A stretch of 64,000 nucleotides of DNA from JANMES01 sp038329865 (lineage in GTDB: Bacteria > Planctomycetota > Phycisphaerae > Tepidisphaerales > Tepidisphaeraceae): NCBI GenBank assembly GCA_038329865.1, contig JBBQNK010000022.1:8605-72604 (forward strand). Reading direction: 5' to 3'. The notes beneath the pieces were generated by a model that had not been told where the DNA came from, ran no database searches, and saw only the letters and a list, made by a program, of their open reading frames with translations. Position numbers and translations under genes: made by a program. How positions within the stretch are numbered: position 1 is the first letter of the stretch; the number at the start of each line of letters is the position of its first letter. Positions 59,130 through 64,000 of this stretch are shown here, in pieces.

Positions 59130-59831
59130 ATGGCACAACTCGTCGTCGTACAACGTTCAAAACGCTATAAGAAAGCCGCGGAAGTCGCGGTGGAAGATCT
59201 CCTTCCGGTCGATAAGGCCGTCGCGAAACTCAAAGAGTTTCCGCCGACCAAGTTCGATCAGTCGGTCGAGCTGATCTTCTCCCTCGGCATTGATGCCAAG
59301 CAGGCGGATCAGATGATCCGCGGTTCGCTCTCGCTGCCGCACGGCGTGGGCAAGACCAAGCGCGTCGTCGCGTTCTGCCCCGAGCACCTGGTCGAAGCCG
59401 CCAAGGCCGCCGGCGCGATCCGCGCGGGCGGGCAGGATCTGGTCCAGGCGATCGAAAAGGAAAACTTCACCGAATTCGACGTCGCCATCAGCACCCCTGA
59501 CATGATGCGATTCGTCGGCCGTCTCGGTAAGGTACTTGGTCCGAAGGGTTTGATGCCCTCGCCCAAGGCCGGCACCGTGACCGCGGACATCGCGTCGGCC
59601 GTCAAAGAATACGCGGCCGGCAAGGTCGAGTACCGCAACGACACCGGCGGCAACGTCCACAGCGTGGTCGGCAAAGTCAGCTTCGACAACCAGAAGCTTG
59701 CCGACAACATCAACGCGATGATCGTCGAGATGCGCAAGCGCAAGCCGCAGACGAGCAAGGGCGCGTTCTTCAAGAAAGTCGTCTTGAAGGGCTCGATGAC
59801 CCCGGCGGTGTATTTGGCGGTTTCGCTGTAA
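59130..59831 (+). CDS. rplA: Ribosomal protein L1
   Basis: 233 residues. FDQSVELIFSLGIDAKQADQ, RGSLSLPHGVGKTKRVVAF and the signature GRLGKVLGPKGLMPSPKAGT are diagnostic; the NDTGGNVHSVVGKVSFDNQ region also matches. Builds the L1 stalk of the ribosome and in other species represses its own operon. Start 59130. Confidence 0.97.
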   Translation: MAQLVVVQRSKRYKKAAEVAVEDLLPVDKAVAKLKEFPPTKFDQSVELIFSLGIDAKQADQMIRGSLSLPHGVGKTKRVVAFCPEHLVEAAKAAGAIRAGGQDLVQAIEKENFTEFDVAISTPDMMRFVGRLGKVLGPKGLMPSPKAGTVTADIASAVKEYAAGKVEYRNDTGGNVHSVVGKVSFDNQKLADNINAMIVEMRKRKPQTSKGAFFKKVVLKGSMTPAVYLAVSL

Positions 59832-59857
59832 ATCGGGTGTCGGCTGCGGAGTTGAAA

Positions 59858-59893
59858 AAACTCAGCACTCAGCACTCAGCACTCAGAACTGAG
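59858..59893. repeat. Tandem word ACTCAGC, one-armed, rplA/rplJ
   Basis: Four tandem copies of ACTCAGC followed by AACTGAG; only the last word has a complementary partner (CTCAG-AA-CTGAG). Looks like a palindrome of this family missing most of one arm. Confidence 0.75.
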
Positions 59894-59900
59894 AAACACA

Positions 59901-60494
59901 ATGAGCAAAAAAGTTAAAAACCTGATCGAGAAACAGATCGACACCGACCTCTCGGGCATCGACGGCATTGCCGTCATCAACCCGCGCGGGATCGGCGCGA
60001 TCAAGAACAACCTGATCCGTCGGCGCCTGCGTGAGAAGGGCCTGAACATGCGGGTGGTCAAGAACACGCTGGCCAAGCGCGCGGGCGACCGCAGCAAGGT
60101 CAAAGGGTTCGACAAACTGCTCGACGGCCCGTCGGCGATCATCTTCGGCAAGGCCAGCATCAGCACGATCGCTCGTGCGTTGCTCGAAGAGAAGAAGCTC
60201 GACGAGACGCTCGAGTTACGCGGCATGTTCTTTGACGGCGAGATTTACGTCGGCGACAAGGGCGTGAAGCAGGTCAGCACAATGCCGACCCGCGAAGAGG
60301 CGATCGGCCTCGTCGTCGCCGCCATCCTCGCCCCGGGAGCGAAGCTCAGCGGCACACTCAAGGGCCAGGCCGGCAAGGTCGCGGCACTGATCAAGGCGAT
60401 CGAAGCCAAGGCCGAAGCGGCAGAGAAGGCCGCACCGAAGGCAGCCGCGCCGGCACCGGCGGCCCCCGAAGCACCGGCCGCTCCGACTGCTTAA
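59901..60494 (+). CDS. rplJ: Ribosomal protein L10
   Basis: 197 residues. N-terminal rRNA-binding domain (GIAVINPRGIGAIKNNLIRR, KNTLAKRAGDRSKVKGFDKL) and L7/L12-binding C-terminal helix ending in a Pro/Ala-rich tail of 35 residues; E. coli L10 is 165. Base of the stalk. No recognisable L10-binding leader upstream, only the ACTCAGC repeat. Confidence 0.95.
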   Translation: MSKKVKNLIEKQIDTDLSGIDGIAVINPRGIGAIKNNLIRRRLREKGLNMRVVKNTLAKRAGDRSKVKGFDKLLDGPSAIIFGKASISTIARALLEEKKLDETLELRGMFFDGEIYVGDKGVKQVSTMPTREEAIGLVVAAILAPGAKLSGTLKGQAGKVAALIKAIEAKAEAAEKAAPKAAAPAPAAPEAPAAPTA

Positions 60495-60501
60495 GAAAAA
60501 T

Positions 60502-60578
60502 TAAACCACGAAGTGACGAAGCAACGAAGCGGTCGCTGACTCAAGTTGCTCTTCGTGCCCTTCGTGGCTTCGTGGTTA
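60502..60578. repeat. Word palindrome (CACGAAG type) rplJ/rplL
   Basis: Left arm 60502-60530 and right arm 60549-60578, complementary with one gap and three or so mismatches. Word similar to the one before cstA (51896-52019). The following 128 bases before rplL contain small hairpins but no ORF. Confidence 0.85.
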
Positions 60579-60706
60579 GAAATGTATTTGTCCACGACCG
60601 GACTGCTCCCTAGCGGGATTAAATGGCTTCGATGTGAAGCCTGCTCTTCGGCGGGACAGTGTGTTCGACACGGTTGGGACTCCGATATCGTCCCGGAGAT
60701 GAAGTC

Positions 60707-61105
60707 ATGGCAGAAGCAACAGCAGAAATCAAAGAACTCGGCGACAAGATCGTCGGTCTCACCCTCAAGCAGGCCGTCGATCTGGCCGCCTACCTGAAGG
60801 AAACCCACGGCATCGAACCCGCCGCCGGCGGCGTGGTCATGCAGGGCGGCGGCGGTGGTGGCGCGGCTCCGGCGGCTGAGAAGGAAGAAGCGAAGACGAA
60901 CTTCGACGTCGTCCTCAAGGCGGCCGGCGACAAGAAGATCCAGGTCATCAAGGAAGTCCGCACGGCCACGGGCCTGGGCCTCAAGGAAGCCAAGGATCTC
61001 GTCGAAGGCGCTCCGAAGACCGTCAAGGAAGGCCTTCCCAAGGAAGAAGCCGAGAAGCTCAAGAAAGCTCTGGAAGACCAGGGCGCGACCGTCGAACTCA
61101 AGTAA
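60707..61105 (+). CDS. rplL: Ribosomal protein L7/L12
   Basis: 132 residues from ATG 60707, with GGAG ahead. N-terminal dimer domain, Gly-rich hinge (MQGGGGGGAAPAAEKEEAK, unusually glycine-rich), C-terminal factor-binding domain with KKIQVIKEVRTATGLGLKEA and the end DQGATVELK. Multimeric stalk protein that recruits EF-Tu and EF-G. Confidence 0.95.
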   Translation: MAEATAEIKELGDKIVGLTLKQAVDLAAYLKETHGIEPAAGGVVMQGGGGGGAAPAAEKEEAKTNFDVVLKAAGDKKIQVIKEVRTATGLGLKEAKDLVEGAPKTVKEGLPKEEAEKLKKALEDQGATVELK

Positions 61106-61133
61106 GTTCGAGAAAGTCGTTGGAAATTCAAGG

Positions 61134-61168
61134 AATCGCCGGTCGCAAGATCGGCGATTTCTTTTTTT
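61134..61168 (+). terminator. Intrinsic terminator of rplKAJL operon
   Basis: AATCGCCG (61134-61141) and CGGCGATT (61152-61159) with a ten-base loop, then TCTTTTTTT (61160-61168). Confidence 0.85.
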
Positions 61169-61174
61169 GTTCGA

Positions 61175-61258
61175 CATTCGACGTTCGAAGTTCGACGTTC
61201 AGCGTGCGGCATTCAATGTTCTATGTTCTTCCCCAATGCGAACGTCGAACGTCGAATG
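61175..61258. repeat. Word palindrome (CGACGTTC/GAACGTCG) rplL/adh
   Basis: Left run ATTCGACGTTCGAAGTTCG to 61200 and right arm GAACGTCGAACGTCGAATG at 61240-61258, partly complementary, 39-base middle. Just past the operon terminator. Confidence 0.8.
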
Positions 61259-61330
61259 GATTTTCATCGCTTCGCGCCTACACTTTGCGAAAGCTTCAGT
61301 TCGCTATCAGATTGTCATAGGAGAATTCAC

Positions 61331-62380
61331 ATGTCTACGTCCTACGGTTACGCCGCCCAAAACGCCAAAACGCCGCTCGCGCCGTTCAAGTTCGATCGTC
61401 GCGATCCGGGCCCTGACGACGTCGCGATCCAGATTCAATACTGTGGCGTGTGCCACTCCGACATTCACCAGGTCCGTGACGAGTGGGGCGGCAGCATCTT
61501 CCCGATGGTGCCAGGACACGAAATTGTCGGCAAGGTGACGAAGGTCGGCAAGAACGTGAAGAAGTTCAAGGAAGGCGATCTCGCCGGTGTCGGCTGCATG
61601 GTCGATAGCTGCCGCCAATGCGAAAACTGCAAAGATGGCGAAGAGCAGTACTGCACGCGAGGCCTGGTACTCACCTACAACTCCAAGGACAAGGCTGGCC
61701 AGCCGACTTATGGCGGGTACTCTGACCACATCATTTGCGATGAAGCGTACACGCTGAAGATCTCTTCGAAGTTGAACCTGGCGGCGGTCTCGCCGCTGCT
61801 GTGCGCGGGGATCACCACCTACTCGCCGCTGAAACACTGGAAAGTCGGAAAGGGCAGTCGCGTCGGCGTGATCGGGCTCGGCGGCCTGGGGCACATGGCG
61901 CTGAAGTTCGCCCACGCGTTCGGTGCTCACGTGACGCAGTTCACCACCTCGCCGGGCAAGGAAGAAGACGCCAAGCGACTCGGGGCCGATGAGGTCATCC
62001 TCAGCCGCGACCCGAAGAACCTCGCCCCCTTGGCCAGCAGCTTCGATTTCCTGATCGACACGGTCGCTGCCTCGCACGACATCAACATGTACCTCGCGAC
62101 CCTCAAGCGGAACGGCACGCTGGCGATGGTCGGCGCGCCGGACAAGCCCTTGCCGGTGGCGGTGTTCGGCCTGATCATGGGCCGCCGCAGCTTCGCCGGC
62201 TCAGCCATCGGCGGGATCCGTGAAACCCAGGAAATGCTCGATTACTGCGCCGAAACGGGGATTGTCTCGGATATCGAGATGGTCAACATTGACAAGATCA
62301 ACGAAGCGTACGAGCGGGTGATCAAGAGCGACGTGAAGTACCGGTTTGTGATCGATATGAAGAGCCTGAAGCAGGGGTAG
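61331..62380 (+). CDS. Zinc-dependent alcohol dehydrogenase (CAD/YahK type)
   Basis: 349 residues from ATG 61331, with AGGAG seven bases before. Catalytic zinc site YCGVCHSDIHQV and GHEIVGKV, structural zinc cluster SCRQCENCKDGEEQYC, NAD(P) loop GVIGLGGLGHMALKFA. Closest in style to the cinnamyl-alcohol-dehydrogenase/YahK aldehyde reductases, which use NADPH. Stands alone between rplL and rpoB. Confidence 0.93.
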   Translation: MSTSYGYAAQNAKTPLAPFKFDRRDPGPDDVAIQIQYCGVCHSDIHQVRDEWGGSIFPMVPGHEIVGKVTKVGKNVKKFKEGDLAGVGCMVDSCRQCENCKDGEEQYCTRGLVLTYNSKDKAGQPTYGGYSDHIICDEAYTLKISSKLNLAAVSPLLCAGITTYSPLKHWKVGKGSRVGVIGLGGLGHMALKFAHAFGAHVTQFTTSPGKEEDAKRLGADEVILSRDPKNLAPLASSFDFLIDTVAASHDINMYLATLKRNGTLAMVGAPDKPLPVAVFGLIMGRRSFAGSAIGGIRETQEMLDYCAETGIVSDIEMVNIDKINEAYERVIKSDVKYRFVIDMKSLKQG

Positions 62381-62465
62381 ACGAATCAAAAATCCCCCAT
62401 TTGAACATCAACCGACCCCAACGGTAGTCGGGTGTGCAAAAATTTTCTTGCAAACGGATCTTCTG

Positions 62466-62494
62466 TTGATATGCAAACCATGAAAGTGTATGAT
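62466..62494 (+). promoter_or_regulatory. rpoB: Sigma70-type promoter of rpoB
   Basis: TTGATA (62466-62471), 17 bases, TATGAT (62489-62494). Predicted start near 62501, 357 bases before the rpoB ATG. Flanked by the inverted repeat CTTGCAAA/TTTGCAAG (62452-62459/62494-62501, by eye). Confidence 0.6.
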
Positions 62495-62680
62495 TTGCAA
62501 GTCTGATTTGGCCCAACGACTTTTAAATCCTCAGTAACATTCCAGAACTTCCCTGGCCGCGAAAGCGAGGGCGTGTCTGGTATTGTCGTTTGCGCTAACG
62601 TAGTCCGATAGTTTGTGTGTCATTAATGCTGTCCTATGGGACGGCAGCGGGTTTGGACGAATGTCTACACGCCCGCCGTT

Positions 62681-62719
62681 AAAGCCGCTGGTTCGTTTTG
62701 GAACTCGCGGCTTTCTTTG
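62681..62719 (+). terminator. Attenuator-like stem in rpoB leader
   Basis: AAAGCCGC (62681-62688) pairs with GCGGCTTT (62707-62714), with an inner TTC/GAA, followed by CTTTG. Weak T run. Could control read-through into rpoB, or be only a folded leader. Confidence 0.4.
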
Positions 62720-62857
62720 TCGACTGACTTGGTCACCATCCTGTCCGTGACGGCAGGCGATGTCTTCACGGTCGCGTCAATCCTCGCTGGAGGGATCGGC
62801 GTTTGAAATCATGAACTGCCTCGGCAGTTCGATCATCCAGCGGAAAAGGACAATCTG

Positions 62858-64000
62858 ATGCGAGAGGTTCGCGATTTTTCCAAACGCGGCGATGCCCTGC
62901 CGATCCCCAATCTGATCGACGTGCAGATCGATTCTTATGTAAAATTTCTCCAGAAAGAGACGGACATCAAGGCCCGTAAAAATGAAGGCCTTGAAGCGCT
63001 GCTGCGCGAAGTCTTCCCGATCGAAAGCTACGACGGCAATCTCAAGCTGGAATACATCTGCTACGAACTGAGCGAGCCGCGCTACACCACCGACGAGTGC
63101 CGCGCCCTCCGCCTCACCTTCGGCATGCCGTTCCGCATCCAGGTGCGCTTCGTCCGCAAGGACAAAGACGAAGTGATGGAAGACTCCATCTACCTCGGCG
63201 AAATCCCGATCATGATCGGCGGCGGCGAGTTTATCATCAACGGTGCTGAGCGCGTCATCGTCAACCAGTTGCACCGCTCACCGGGTGTCGACTTCCTCGT
63301 CGAAGTGCAGGAAGGCGATCGCCCGCTTCACGGCTGCCGCGTCATCCCCGAGCGCGGCTCGTGGATCGAATGCTCGGTCACCAAGAAAGACGCGCTCGCG
63401 GTTCGCATCGATCAATCGAGCAAGATCCCGGCGACGACTTTCCTTCGCGCGCTCGACAAGAAGTACAGCACGACCGAAGCGATCATCAAAGAATTCTACA
63501 GCGTTGAATCCGTGAAGGTGAAAGACCTTCAGCAGACTTTCTACGCCGCCAGCAGCATCATCGACTCCGAGACCGGCGAAGAAATCGTCAAGGCCGGCGC
63601 GATGATCGCCGAGGCGATGAACAAGATTCAGGCCTCCTCGCTCAAGAGTATCGACTGCGTGACGAAAGTCAGCGACCCGCTGATCCTCAATACGTTGGCC
63701 GACGATACCTGCACCAGCCACGAAGATGCGCTGATGCGGATTTACGCTCGCCTGCGTCCGGGCAACCCGCCGCAGCTGGAGAAGGCGATCACGCTCTTCA
63801 CCGAAAAGTTCTACGACGAAAACCGCTACCGCCTCGGCCGCGTCGGTCGCTTCCGCATCAACCGCAAGTTCGATCAGAACGTGCCGGAAACCGCGATGAC
63901 GCTCCGGTCGGAAGACCTCGTCAACTCGCTCAAATACATGTTCAAGCTGCGTAGCGGCGAAGGTTACGTCGACGATATCGATCACCTCGGCAACCGCCGT
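62858..64000 (+). CDS. rpoB: RNA polymerase beta subunit, N-terminal part
   Basis: 381 residues visible, open at the right edge. Start ATG 62858 with AAGGA eight bases ahead. DVQIDSYVKFLQKETDI, GEIPIMIGGGEFIING, ERVIVNQLHRSPGVDFLVE and RVGRFRINRKFDQNVPET are the N-terminal rpoB blocks (lobe and protrusion). Catalytic core follows outside the window. Confidence 0.97.
   Translation, partial: MREVRDFSKRGDALPIPNLIDVQIDSYVKFLQKETDIKARKNEGLEALLREVFPIESYDGNLKLEYICYELSEPRYTTDECRALRLTFGMPFRIQVRFVRKDKDEVMEDSIYLGEIPIMIGGGEFIINGAERVIVNQLHRSPGVDFLVEVQEGDRPLHGCRVIPERGSWIECSVTKKDALAVRIDQSSKIPATTFLRALDKKYSTTEAIIKEFYSVESVKVKDLQQTFYAASSIIDSETGEEIVKAGAMIAEAMNKIQASSLKSIDCVTKVSDPLILNTLADDTCTSHEDALMRIYARLRPGNPPQLEKAITLFTEKFYDENRYRLGRVGRFRINRKFDQNVPETAMTLRSEDLVNSLKYMFKLRSGEGYVDDIDHLGNRR

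Larger units (their letters stand above)
62381..62857. other. rpoB leader, 477 bases
   Basis: Holds the promoter at 62466-62494 and the stem at 62681-62719; the remaining sequence has no arms of the word type. A frame of 56 codons (62636-62806) is noted but not accepted. The 5' leader of rpoB is about 355 bases long. Confidence 0.5.

Noticed and set aside
62636..62806. 56-codon ORF in the rpoB leader
   Set aside because: No ribosome site and ordinary chance length for GC-rich DNA; includes the attenuator-like stem.

Overview
The window looks like a chromosomal segment of a planctomycete, most likely from the Phycisphaerae side of the phylum. This rests on a large beta-strand-repeat surface protein ending in a PEP-CTERM signal, a protein ending in the CPxCGYDLR zinc ribbon common in planctomycetes, a SpoVG homologue with an inserted zinc ribbon, an EF-Tu with an altered switch I loop, and GC-rich host genes. 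The assignment is inference from protein style; there is no rRNA gene here and I could not search a database.

Layout. 1-1660: three ordinary genes. 1.69-7.12 kb: an island of about 5.3 kb inserted in a tRNA-Ser(UGA) gene, bounded by a 33-bp exact repeat of the tRNA 3' half. It is visibly poorer in GC than its surroundings and carries unknown genes, a DNA adenine methylase, the tail of an HNH nuclease, the front half of a cytosine-5 methyltransferase and a possible integrase N-terminal fragment, so it is a decayed restriction-modification island. 7.1-14.7 kb: a CLC antiporter, the PEP-CTERM surface protein and a large glycoside hydrolase. 14.7-17 kb: thrS behind what reads as a complete ribosome-mediated attenuator (promoter, seven-threonine leader peptide, antiterminator and terminator). 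17-25 kb: M28 peptidase, SYLF lipoprotein, TPR protein, SDR enzyme, folE, a TPR-YggX fusion and a frameshifted HicB. 25.4-27.4 kb: ilvB behind a second leader peptide, with five valine codons and a terminator. 27.5-36 kb: spoVG-like gene, ispE, a lone nuoC, ptsN, terC, upp, leuD, a response regulator and leuC. 36-40 kb: a repeat-rich spacer and an ArsR/AhpD/rhodanese module. 40-54 kb: HEAT-repeat protein, membrane coiled-coil protein, methyltransferases, ferredoxin, HDOD protein, dehydrogenase and cstA. 54.7-64 kb: the translation/transcription block trnT-tuf-rpmG-trnW-secE-nusG-(two small genes)-rplK-rplA-rplJ-rplL, an alcohol dehydrogenase, and rpoB running off the right edge.

The most unusual feature of the window is a family of intergenic inverted repeats. 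At least a dozen gaps are filled by long hairpins whose arms are runs of a short word (for example GGCAGN, ACTTAGG, GCAGAAT, CACGAAG). The word differs from site to site but the architecture is the same. They sit in almost every gap of the tuf-rpl block, between convergent genes, and just upstream of start codons. Branched-chain amino acid synthesis is spread over three loci (ilvB, leuD, leuC); ilvB and thrS share the same type of amino-acid-sensing leader control.
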